Shown piece by piece: positions 28,557 to 36,108 of a stretch of DNA of 64,000 nt (within the stretch, counting starts at the first letter, position 1; each line of letters opens with the position of its first letter). The translations under genes were made by a program, and so were the position numbers. This stretch comes from Odoribacter sp. UBA944 (GTDB lineage: Bacteria; Bacteroidota; Bacteroidia; Bacteroidales; Marinifilaceae): assembly GCA_002293375.1 (NCBI GenBank), contig DBDA01000008.1, forward strand, positions 1 through 64,000, in the 5' to 3' direction. Under the pieces are notes generated by a model. The model was not told the DNA's origin and did not search any database. It saw only the letters and a program-made list of their open reading frames with translations.

Positions 28557-30167
28557 ATGGCCATGAAGACTGTAAAAGGAAATATCGTTGATGTAGCAGC
28601 CCGGAAAGTCTATTCGGGGGAAGTGTTTATTTCCGATGCAGGGCGGATTGAAAAGATAGAGCCTGTTTCGGAGCACTGTTCGGTCTATCTCTGTCCCGGT
28701 TTTGTGGATGCGCACGTGCATATCGAAAGCTCCATGTTAATGCCGCAGGAGTTTGCCCGGATGGTAGCAATGAGGGGGACGTTGGCGGCAATGAATGATC
28801 CGCACGAAATAGCTAATGTGTTAGGAGTATCCGGAGTGGAAATGATGGTTGCAGATGCCCGGAAATCGGTCATTAAAATTTATACGGGCATTCCTTCCTG
28901 TGTACCGGCAACTTCGCTGGATTCTTCCGGAGCAGAGATTAATGCCCAGGACGTGGAGAAGATGGCCGGTAGTGGAGAATACGTTTTTTTGTCTGAAATG
29001 ATGAATGTTCCCGGAGTTTTGTCCGGTGATCCTGTTGTACTGGCGAAGTTATCCACTGCCCAAAAGTACGGCTTGCCGGTAGATGGCCATGCTCCGGGTC
29101 TGCAGGGAACTGATCTGAAAAAATACATAGCGGCCGGGATTTCTACCGATCATGAATGCATCTCTTTGGAGGAAGCGGAGAAAAAGATAGAAAACGGCAT
29201 GAAAATCTTGATACGGGAAGGAAGCGCAGCCCGGAACTTTGATGCCTTGCATCCGCTTATCGGGAAACATCCGGATGCTGTTCTGTTTTGCACAGACGAT
29301 TCGCATCCCGACGATGTGTTGGAATATGGCCATATCGATAAATTGGTGAAAAGGGCTTTGGCACTGGGATACGATCTGTTTGATGTGTTGCAGGTAGCGA
29401 CCCAGAATGCAGTACAACATTACCGGGTTGATCTCGGTATGTTGCAGGTGGGAGATGCGGCTGATTTCATTGTAGTGGACAATTTGACCGATTTTTCTGT
29501 GAAAGAGGCCTTTATCAACGGTCAAAATATATTGTACCAATCGGATATTTTGCAAAAAAAGACCTCTCCGATGAATAATTTCTGTCATGAAAAAATCAAA
29601 ACCGATGATTTGGCCCGGGATTTTTCCGGTGAAACCACTGTTATTTCTGTTCAGGATGCCGAGATTGTTACCGAGAAACATATTTACAGAGGCACACCGG
29701 CAAAAAATCTGGAGGCTGATCTTGAAAAAGATGTATTGAAGTTGGTTTATCTGAATCGTTATCACAACGGAATGCCGCAAATTGCCTATATATCGGGAAT
29801 CGAAATTAAAATGGGAGCTTTTGCTTCTTCGATCTCCCACGATTCTCACAACATTTTGGCTGTTGGAACCAACGATGCGGATTTGGCGGATGTCATCAAC
29901 GCTGTGATCGAAACCAAGGGGGGGATTTACGTCAAAGGCGCCAACGGCCTGTCGGGTTTGTCCTTGCCAATCGGGGGAATTATTACCGATATCCCGGCTG
30001 ATTCCGTGGCAAAGGAGTACGCAGCTTTGAACAGGAAGATTTCCGATATGGGCACTTTGTTGCATGCGCCCTTGATGACTCTCTCTTTTATGGCTTTGTT
30101 GGTGATTCCAAAAATAAAGATTGGAGAGAGAGGTTTGTTCGATTATTCGATTTTTGATTTTCTGTAG
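28557..30167 (+). CDS. ade: Adenine deaminase
   Basis: A 536-residue metal-dependent amidohydrolase converting adenine to hypoxanthine and ammonia in purine salvage. The amidohydrolase metal site PGFVDAHVHIESS and the adenine deaminase signature DPHEIANVLG are visible, as are GHAPGL and CTDDSHPDD metal/substrate motifs. The C-terminal domain (about 370-536) is the adenine deaminase-specific extension with a SHDSHN motif. MAMKTVKG leaves a choice between ATG 28557 and ATG 28563. The uvrC start follows 34 bases later. Confidence 0.93.
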   Translation: MAMKTVKGNIVDVAARKVYSGEVFISDAGRIEKIEPVSEHCSVYLCPGFVDAHVHIESSMLMPQEFARMVAMRGTLAAMNDPHEIANVLGVSGVEMMVADARKSVIKIYTGIPSCVPATSLDSSGAEINAQDVEKMAGSGEYVFLSEMMNVPGVLSGDPVVLAKLSTAQKYGLPVDGHAPGLQGTDLKKYIAAGISTDHECISLEEAEKKIENGMKILIREGSAARNFDALHPLIGKHPDAVLFCTDDSHPDDVLEYGHIDKLVKRALALGYDLFDVLQVATQNAVQHYRVDLGMLQVGDAADFIVVDNLTDFSVKEAFINGQNILYQSDILQKKTSPMNNFCHEKIKTDDLARDFSGETTVISVQDAEIVTEKHIYRGTPAKNLEADLEKDVLKLVYLNRYHNGMPQIAYISGIEIKMGAFASSISHDSHNILAVGTNDADLADVINAVIETKGGIYVKGANGLSGLSLPIGGIITDIPADSVAKEYAALNRKISDMGTLLHAPLMTLSFMALLVIPKIKIGERGLFDYSIFDFL

Positions 30168-30201
30168 ATTTTTTATAGGGCATCTAACTTTTGTATACAC
30201 G

Positions 30202-32016
30202 ATGGCTTTGTATGATGAAAAACTGAAGAGTAAAATCAATGAACTTCCTTCCCGGCCAGGTATTTATCAATACTTTGATGCAGCTGGAAAGATTATCTAT
30301 GTAGGTAAGGCTAAAAATCTGAAAAATAGAGTTTTATCATATTTGAATAAAAGTAATCAATATGGAAAGACGCTGGTGATGATCAAGAAAGTCGAAAACC
30401 TGGAGTTTGTGGTCGTAGATTCAGAACAGGATGCACTTTTGCTGGAGAATAATCTGATCAAGAAGCACCAGCCCCGTTACAATGTGATGTTGAAAGATGA
30501 TAAGACCTATCCTTGGATTTGCATCAAAAACGAACCCTTTCCACGGGTTTTCATTACCCGGAATGTAGTGCGTGACGGCTCCGAGTATTACGGTCCCTAT
30601 ACTTCGGCGCGTTTTGCCCATGTCTTGCTTGCTTTGATCCGTTCATTGTACAAATTACGCACCTGTTCCCTGAAATTGACGAATGCTGCCGTGCAGTCCG
30701 GAAAATTAAAGGTTTGCCTTCAATATCACATAGGTAATTGCTGGGCGCCCTGTGTGGGCGCTATGGACGATGCGGCGTATGAACAAAGCATCCTATATGT
30801 ACGGGATATTTTGAAGGGTAACATTTCGACGGTGATTGCCAATCTGACTGAGAAAATGCGGAGTTTGGCGGACGGGTGGCAATTTGAAAAGGCGGCTCAG
30901 GTCAAAAGCGCCGTGGAGATTCTGGCATCCTACCGGGCCAAATCGACCATTGTGAATCCGCAGTTGCACAATATTGATGTTTTCTCATACCTGGATGATG
31001 AACAATATGCTTACATCAACTACCTTCGGATCATGCATGGTGCAGTGAACCAGGTGCATTCCATCCAGCTCAAAAAACAGTTGGACGAGCCAAAAGAATC
31101 CCTGCTCTCTTTTGCCATTTACGAAATCAGGCAAATGGTCGACAGCAATTCCGGAGAGATCATTGTTCCTTTCCTTCCAGATATTCAACAGCCTGATAAT
31201 CACTATATTATACCAAAAATCGGGGATAAAAAACACCTGCTTGACCTCTCTGAACGGAATGTGGCCTACTTTAAGATGGACAAAGACAAACAGCGGAGCG
31301 TGGTAAAAGAGGATTCTGTTTTTAACCGGCTGAAAATCATCAAGGAAGAGTTAAAATTATCAACAATCCCGCATCGGATCGAATGTTTTGACAATTCAAA
31401 TACGCAGGGTACTTTTCCGGTGGCAGCCTGTGTCGTTTTTTTAGACGGCAAGCCGGCTAAAAAAGAGTATCGGCGTTTTCACGTGAAAACCGTTGTCGGG
31501 CCGGATGATTATGCTTCGATGGAGGAGATCGTGTACCGGCGTTATAGCCGGGTTTTAGACGAAGGCAAGGAGTTGCCTGATCTGATCGTAATTGACGGAG
31601 GAAAAGGGCAGTTGCATTCGGCCATCAAAAGCTTGAGACGGTTGGAGCTATACGGAAAAATACCCGTTGTCGGTCTGGCTGAACGGCTGGAAGAGCTCTA
31701 TTTCCCGGACGATAAGGATCCGTATATGCTGGCCAAGAACTCCGTCTCTCTGAAAACGTTGATGCAGATCCGGGACGAGGCGCACCGCTTTGGGATCACC
31801 TTTCACCGCAAGTTGCGTGAAAAACCCCTTACACGCAGTCTTCTGAACGAGATAAAAGGGATTGGAGAAAAGAGTGTGAATACTCTTTTGCAGCACTTTA
31901 AGACGGTAAATAAAATCAAAAGCAGCAGCTTGGAAGAATTGGCGGCCGAGGTCGGCTTAGCCAAAGCCCGGATGATCCGGGCGTACTTTGACTCCCTTCC
32001 TCTGTCTGATCAATGA
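30202..32016 (+). CDS. uvrC: UvrABC system protein C
   Basis: A 604-residue nuclease subunit making both incisions in nucleotide excision repair. The GIY-YIG domain (about 13-90) has PGIYQYFDAAGKIIYVGKAK. The UVR motif is near NLTEKMRSLADGWQFEKAAQ at about 205. The RNase H-like 5' incision domain starts at IECFDNSNTQG, and helix-hairpin-helix elements end the protein (LLNEIKGIGEKSVNTLL). I start at ATG 30202 (MALYDEKLK), the family start, since the longer frame overlaps ade. The coding sequence includes a perfect palindrome around CACGTG at 31475-31490. A strong terminator follows. Confidence 0.95.
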   Translation: MALYDEKLKSKINELPSRPGIYQYFDAAGKIIYVGKAKNLKNRVLSYLNKSNQYGKTLVMIKKVENLEFVVVDSEQDALLLENNLIKKHQPRYNVMLKDDKTYPWICIKNEPFPRVFITRNVVRDGSEYYGPYTSARFAHVLLALIRSLYKLRTCSLKLTNAAVQSGKLKVCLQYHIGNCWAPCVGAMDDAAYEQSILYVRDILKGNISTVIANLTEKMRSLADGWQFEKAAQVKSAVEILASYRAKSTIVNPQLHNIDVFSYLDDEQYAYINYLRIMHGAVNQVHSIQLKKQLDEPKESLLSFAIYEIRQMVDSNSGEIIVPFLPDIQQPDNHYIIPKIGDKKHLLDLSERNVAYFKMDKDKQRSVVKEDSVFNRLKIIKEELKLSTIPHRIECFDNSNTQGTFPVAACVVFLDGKPAKKEYRRFHVKTVVGPDDYASMEEIVYRRYSRVLDEGKELPDLIVIDGGKGQLHSAIKSLRRLELYGKIPVVGLAERLEELYFPDDKDPYMLAKNSVSLKTLMQIRDEAHRFGITFHRKLREKPLTRSLLNEIKGIGEKSVNTLLQHFKTVNKIKSSSLEELAAEVGLAKARMIRAYFDSLPLSDQ

Positions 32017-32063
32017 GGTTTTTATTATTGAAGGCAAAGAACGATCCCAAAGGGATCCATATA

Positions 32064-32101
32064 AAAACTGCCGGAGGGGGATGAACACCTCCGGCAGTTT
32101 T
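32064..32101. terminator. Bidirectional intrinsic terminator between uvrC and the protease gene
   Basis: AAAACTGCCGGAGG and CCTCCGGCAGTTTT form a perfect 14-bp stem with a 10-base loop. The A-tract and T-tract on either side let it stop both the rightward uvrC transcript and the leftward protease transcript, which converge here. Confidence 0.9.
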
Positions 32102-32124
32102 CCGGAAATCCGGCAGGCAACCGC

Positions 32125-33774
32125 TTACGGGCGGAGAAGTTGGGCGTAGCCGGTTTGGTCGGAGAGGATTTCCAATGCTTTGAGTACCTCTTTGTCCGAT
32201 TTCAGGCTGTATTCAATAACGCCTTCCGTGAAGTAATACCGTTGAATGAGTTGCTCAGCCAGTAACTGGGAGATCTCCTCTTTAAATACCTCCAGGTCCC
32301 GCTCGGTGGAGTGAATAAATTGTGCCCGGAGTTTTTCTATCTCCCCGCTGATGCTATCGTAGTACTTTTCACTTTTTGCCGTGCTGACCAATTTCTCCAA
32401 CAACTTTTCGGAATCGGTTTCATAAGAGAAATTCCTACTATTTAAGTACACCTTAAATTGGTTGAAGATATCATCCGTGATCTTGAAGCTATTGATAGGA
32501 TCTATCTCTGGATGCTTTAGGGCATAACCGTTGACGAAATCAAAAAAGAGGTCCTTGATCACCAACTCTTGCGTAATGCGGGCATAGGAATCAACAGCTG
32601 TTTGGATGTCCGGAGTGATGCCTCCGCCGTCGTAAACTTTCCGGCCGGCCGCCGTTTTGAATTCCGTGATCAGTGAGTCGGGTACTTTTCCGACGCTCCC
32701 GTCAGGGTTCCGGTGGGAATAATCAACGGCTTGGATACACCTCCCGCTCGGAATGTAATATTTCGCCGTAGTGATCTTTATTTTGGCGTTATAGGCGACA
32801 TCCCGTACCGTCTGTACCAATCCCTTTCCGAATGAGCGTTCGCCGATTAAAACGGCCCTATCGTAATCCTGCAAGGCCCCGGCAACGATCTCAGAGGCAG
32901 AGGCGGAACCCCTGTCGATTAGTACCACTAAGGGCATATCTGGAACAATCGGATTTTTAGAGGCGTTGTACTCCTTGTCCCACTGTTTTAGTTTCCCTCT
33001 GGTATTCACTACTTTACTTTCCATCGGCAGAAAAAAATTGCAGATCTCTACGGCCTGATCCAGCAATCCGCCTGAATTTCCCCGCAGGTCTAAAATTAAA
33101 CTCTCAGCCCCCCGGTTTTTCAGGTCAATAATGGCTTTCCGAACTTCCGCGGCGGCTTTATCGGTAAAACCGTTCAGATAGACATAACCGGTGCGGTCGT
33201 TTGCCAGGTTGTAGTAGGGGACGCTGGGAAGCTGGATCTTTTCCCGAATGGCTTTTTTTTCCATTGGTTTTGCCACCCCTTCCCGCTGGATCCGGATGGA
33301 GATCTCCTTCCCGGGCTGTCCTTTCAGCAATTCACTGACATCTGCGGTGGATTTTCCCTGGACCGAATTCCCGTCAATGGCTAAAATGGTGTCGCCGGGC
33401 AAAAGGCCGGCTTTTGCCGCAGGAGAATTCTTATAAGGCTCCCGGATAATGACATACTCCCCCTTTTGGCTGATAATGGAACCGATCCCAGCATATTCAC
33501 CCGTCGTCATTAATTTGACATCTTCCATTTCCGATTCCGGGTAATAGACTGTATAAGGATCCAATGATTTCAGCATACCGTGGATGCTCTCCGTCACCAT
33601 ATCACCCGGATCGGTTTCGTCAACGTAAAAGAGGCTGACTTCCCGGAAGAGCGTAGCGTATATATCCAATTGTTTGCTGATCTCAAAATTCTTATCATCT
33701 CCCTTCAGGGCCAGCAGGACCACAACCGATACGGTAAAAATGAGCCCAAAGCCCCGAAAATTCCTTTTCTTCAT
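32125..33774 (-). CDS. C-terminal processing peptidase, S41 family
   Basis: A 549-residue periplasmic serine protease. One N-terminal hydrophobic helix (GLIFTVSVVVLLALKG) is a signal or anchor. A PDZ domain (about 80-165, REPYKNSPAAKAGLLPGDTI) binds substrate C termini. The S41 catalytic domain has the oxyanion-region LDLRGNSGGLLDQAV, nucleophile Ser in DRGSASASEIVAGAL and the Lys of GERSFGKGLVQ. A helical C-terminal tail of about 120 residues is extra. I use ATG 33774 (MKKRNFRG); the longer ATG 33807 would sit almost on the predicted transcript start from TACTTTCG (minus strand, 33816-33823). It is the last gene of the polA-led run. Confidence 0.9.
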   Translation of the reverse strand: MKKRNFRGFGLIFTVSVVVLLALKGDDKNFEISKQLDIYATLFREVSLFYVDETDPGDMVTESIHGMLKSLDPYTVYYPESEMEDVKLMTTGEYAGIGSIISQKGEYVIIREPYKNSPAAKAGLLPGDTILAIDGNSVQGKSTADVSELLKGQPGKEISIRIQREGVAKPMEKKAIREKIQLPSVPYYNLANDRTGYVYLNGFTDKAAAEVRKAIIDLKNRGAESLILDLRGNSGGLLDQAVEICNFFLPMESKVVNTRGKLKQWDKEYNASKNPIVPDMPLVVLIDRGSASASEIVAGALQDYDRAVLIGERSFGKGLVQTVRDVAYNAKIKITTAKYYIPSGRCIQAVDYSHRNPDGSVGKVPDSLITEFKTAAGRKVYDGGGITPDIQTAVDSYARITQELVIKDLFFDFVNGYALKHPEIDPINSFKITDDIFNQFKVYLNSRNFSYETDSEKLLEKLVSTAKSEKYYDSISGEIEKLRAQFIHSTERDLEVFKEEISQLLAEQLIQRYYFTEGVIEYSLKSDKEVLKALEILSDQTGYAQLLRP

Positions 33775-33889
33775 GTTTTCAAAATTTAATGGCATGTATC
33801 GTAACATTATCTCAACGAAAGTACAATTTTTCGTCGAAAATCGGAAATATCTACTGTTCCTTTTAAAAAGTTTGAAAGATTACCAAGAT

Positions 33890-34153
33890 TCAAGGAACCG
33901 GATCGTAGCCGCTCCCTCCCCAGGGATGGCAAGAGGTTATTCTTTTGATAGCCAACCAAAAACCTTTTGCCGGGCCGTGTTTTTTAATTGCTTCTACCGT
34001 ATATTGGGAGCAAGTAGGGGTATACCGGCAAGCGGGAGGCAGTAGCGGAGAAATGCAACGCTGGTAAAAATAGACCGGAAGCAACAAAGCAAAGCCAACT
34101 CCTCGGCCAATCCCTTTTTTCAGGGACTTACGAGATCTGTTCGCCGGCTGCAT
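33890..34153 (-). CDS. yidD: Membrane protein insertion efficiency factor YidD
   Basis: An 87-residue small protein of the YidD family, which assists YidC-dependent membrane insertion. The Cys/Pro core [16 protein letters not shown] and the end motif [12 protein letters not shown] are diagnostic. An amphipathic N-terminal region ([17 protein letters not shown]) would lie at the membrane. It overlaps the end of rnpA by 26 bases in a different frame, as in many bacteria, although rpmH and yidC are not beside it here. Confidence 0.94.
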   Translation of the reverse strand: MQPANRSRKSLKKGIGRGVGFALLLPVYFYQRCISPLLPPACRYTPTCSQYTVEAIKKHGPAKGFWLAIKRITSCHPWGGSGYDPVP

Positions 34154-34517
34154 GTTGCAGAATTTTGTGAAGAGAAGCCCGGACAGACTTCTCGATCCGG
34201 GAATATTCCGGCAGTTGCCGGTCTAAGTAAATAAACAGGACATCCCATGTTTGTCCAAGAGGCAGAGCATCGTAGAAGGGGGCTTTATTCAATCGGTACG
34301 CTTCCCGGGTCTGCCGCTTCACCCGGTTCCGCTTCACCGCCTGTTTAAACCGCTTCTTCCCGACACTGACAGCTACTCTGGCCGGATATTCTCCCAAAAC
34401 CGCAGATCTCTTTGCCACCACCCGGAACGGATATTTCACAAAAGCGAAATCCGAACCGGCCAACGCTTCGAACAACCGCTTACTGCACAAACGTTCGGAC
34501 TTTGTAAATGTGTTCAT
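34128..34517 (-). CDS. rnpA: Ribonuclease P protein component
   Basis: A 129-residue protein subunit of RNase P, which helps the RNA subunit cut 5' leaders from tRNA precursors. The RNR-type signature reads [16 protein letters not shown], a dense basic patch that binds RNA. I start at ATG 34517 ([17 protein letters not shown]), the conserved family start; the longer frame to 34595 would overlap hemD. It is separated from the usual rpmH partner and instead sits between hemD and yidD. Confidence 0.94.
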   Translation of the reverse strand: MNTFTKSERLCSKRLFEALAGSDFAFVKYPFRVVAKRSAVLGEYPARVAVSVGKKRFKQAVKRNRVKRQTREAYRLNKAPFYDALPLGQTWDVLFIYLDRQLPEYSRIEKSVRASLHKILQHAAGEQIS

Positions 34518-34548
34518 GGGTGAATCCCTTTCCCCTGTGGCACGCCGG

Positions 34549-35310
34549 TTATTTGACCTTGTTTTCCCGGTTGTACCGTTTGATAAACTCCTCAATGGCC
34601 ATGGTCATCGAGAGGCATTTCGACGTAGGCGCTTTAATATCGAGCCGCAAGCCGCACTCCTCCACCGCCTCTGCCGTTGCCGGACCGAAAGCCGCAATAA
34701 TGGTCGTATCCTGTACGAAATTCGGAAAGTTCTGGAACAGTGATTTGATCCCCGAAGGAGTGTAGAAAGCGACAATATCATACTCTTTCAAGTCTTTGAT
34801 ATCGCTCAGGTCACTGGCAACCGTCCGGTACAGGATCGCTTTGGTGTATTTCAACTTCAGTTGGTCCAGCAAGCCGGGAATATTCTCCTTGTGAATGTCC
34901 GAAAGCGGGACCAAAAACTTCTCCGTCTTGTGTTTCAGCAGAATTTTTGTCATATCATCCACCTTCTTATCTCCGTAAAAGATCTTTCTTTTGCGGTACA
35001 CAATGTACTTTTGCAGGTAGAAAGCCGTCGCTTCGGAGATGCAAAAATACTTCATCGTATCGGGTACGGTGATGCGCAACTCCCCGCAGATCCGGAAAAA
35101 ATGGTCGATGGCCGTACGACTGGTAAAGATGATGCCGGTATGGCTCAGAATGTTGATCTTTTCCTGCCTGAACTCTTTTGCGGAAACCCCCTCCACCTGA
35201 ATGAAAGGCCTGAATTCAAGCTTTAAATTGTATTTCTCGGCTAAATCAAAATAAGGAGATTTCTCGGTAGTCGGCTTTGGTTGTGATACGAGTACTTTTC
35301 TTATTTTCAA
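34549..35310 (-). CDS. hemD: Uroporphyrinogen-III synthase
   Basis: A 253-residue enzyme closing the tetrapyrrole ring to uroporphyrinogen III for haem or related cofactors. It matches the Bacteroidetes form: KVLVSQPKPTTEKSPYFDLA at the N terminus, IIFTSRTAIDHFF, a middle KYFCISEATAFYLQKYI segment, and FGPATAEAVEECGLRLDIKA near the end. No ATG aligns with the family start, so I propose TTG at 35310. The only in-frame ATG, at 35367, would add 19 residues and overlap the DUF4271 gene by 32 bases. Start choice is uncertain; identity is not. Confidence 0.85.
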   Translation of the reverse strand: MKIRKVLVSQPKPTTEKSPYFDLAEKYNLKLEFRPFIQVEGVSAKEFRQEKINILSHTGIIFTSRTAIDHFFRICGELRITVPDTMKYFCISEATAFYLQKYIVYRKRKIFYGDKKVDDMTKILLKHKTEKFLVPLSDIHKENIPGLLDQLKLKYTKAILYRTVASDLSDIKDLKEYDIVAFYTPSGIKSLFQNFPNFVQDTTIIAAFGPATAEAVEECGLRLDIKAPTSKCLSMTMAIEEFIKRYNRENKVK

Positions 35311-35335
35311 AGCAGTCCGTTTTAGGTATGAATAT

Positions 35336-36103
35336 TCAATCGTATACCAGTAACTTGTATAGAACAAGGAAAGGTATCACTTCGAAGGTGCAAAGGTACA
35401 AAATCATATAGAAAATTGAAATCCTGTGGACAAAGAATATTTGCACCCATCTGAAAAATTTAACAAGAAAAAAGATTCCTAAACAACTGATGATAATTAC
35501 CAAGAGCGTGTGTATAGCATACGCTTCGACAAAAAAGAGGGCGATCAGGAACGGAGAGACGATCAAACCCGCGAGAATGTGAAAACTCCACACATTCACC
35601 ACGATCTCCTCCCCGATATGCGGCGTATTAAAAACCCACGCGATCAGGTGGGTTAAACAGAGCACGGCCATGTGGTACAGAAACAAAAACAGAAAAATAT
35701 AGAGTGTCTGTTCCGTCAGAAACGTATGGTAGATACCATAAGCCAGAGTGATCGATATAGCGGAAAAAGAGAGGATCAGCGCCGGCAGGTATGTTGTGAT
35801 ATTGGCCGAGATCCCTTCATTCTGCAAATATTCGAATTTTTTGCGGTTGACCAACAGGTGGAACATCCCGGGTAACAGATCTTTCCCGCGTATCCGCAGA
35901 AAGGCAAAAACAGACAGAAATAGAACAGAGTAGAGCAAACAGGGAGCCGTGTGTTCGTTTTTGTTCCGTTCGGAAACAGGGTAGCGGTTTGATACATCCT
36001 GCGCGGTCGTTGTTGTGACGGTCTGCGAATCTGGTTTTCGGCAGATGCTGTTTCCGGCCCAGGCATGGCAAGTATTTTGTTGCAGCGTATCAGGCATGGG
36101 CAT
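35336..36103 (-). CDS. DUF4271 family membrane protein
   Basis: A 255-residue inner-membrane protein with an N-terminal hydrophilic region (about 1-55) and roughly seven hydrophobic segments. Bacteroidetes commonly place this uncharacterised family directly before hemD, and the same order occurs here. It begins five bases after the polA stop. Function is unknown; the fixed hemD neighbourhood suggests a haem-related or envelope role, which is inference only. Confidence 0.78.
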   Translation of the reverse strand: MPMPDTLQQNTCHAWAGNSICRKPDSQTVTTTTAQDVSNRYPVSERNKNEHTAPCLLYSVLFLSVFAFLRIRGKDLLPGMFHLLVNRKKFEYLQNEGISANITTYLPALILSFSAISITLAYGIYHTFLTEQTLYIFLFLFLYHMAVLCLTHLIAWVFNTPHIGEEIVVNVWSFHILAGLIVSPFLIALFFVEAYAIHTLLVIIISCLGIFFLVKFFRWVQIFFVHRISIFYMILYLCTFEVIPFLVLYKLLVYD

Positions 36104-36108
36104 CCGGT

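Noticed and set aside
29049..30239. 396-codon minus-strand frame opposite adenine deaminase
   Set aside because: Antisense to a clear enzyme gene; composition follows from the opposite strand's codons.
34341..34356. CTGTTTAAAC as another copy of the dispersed repeat
   Set aside because: It lies in rnpA coding sequence and lacks the AGACTCT half.
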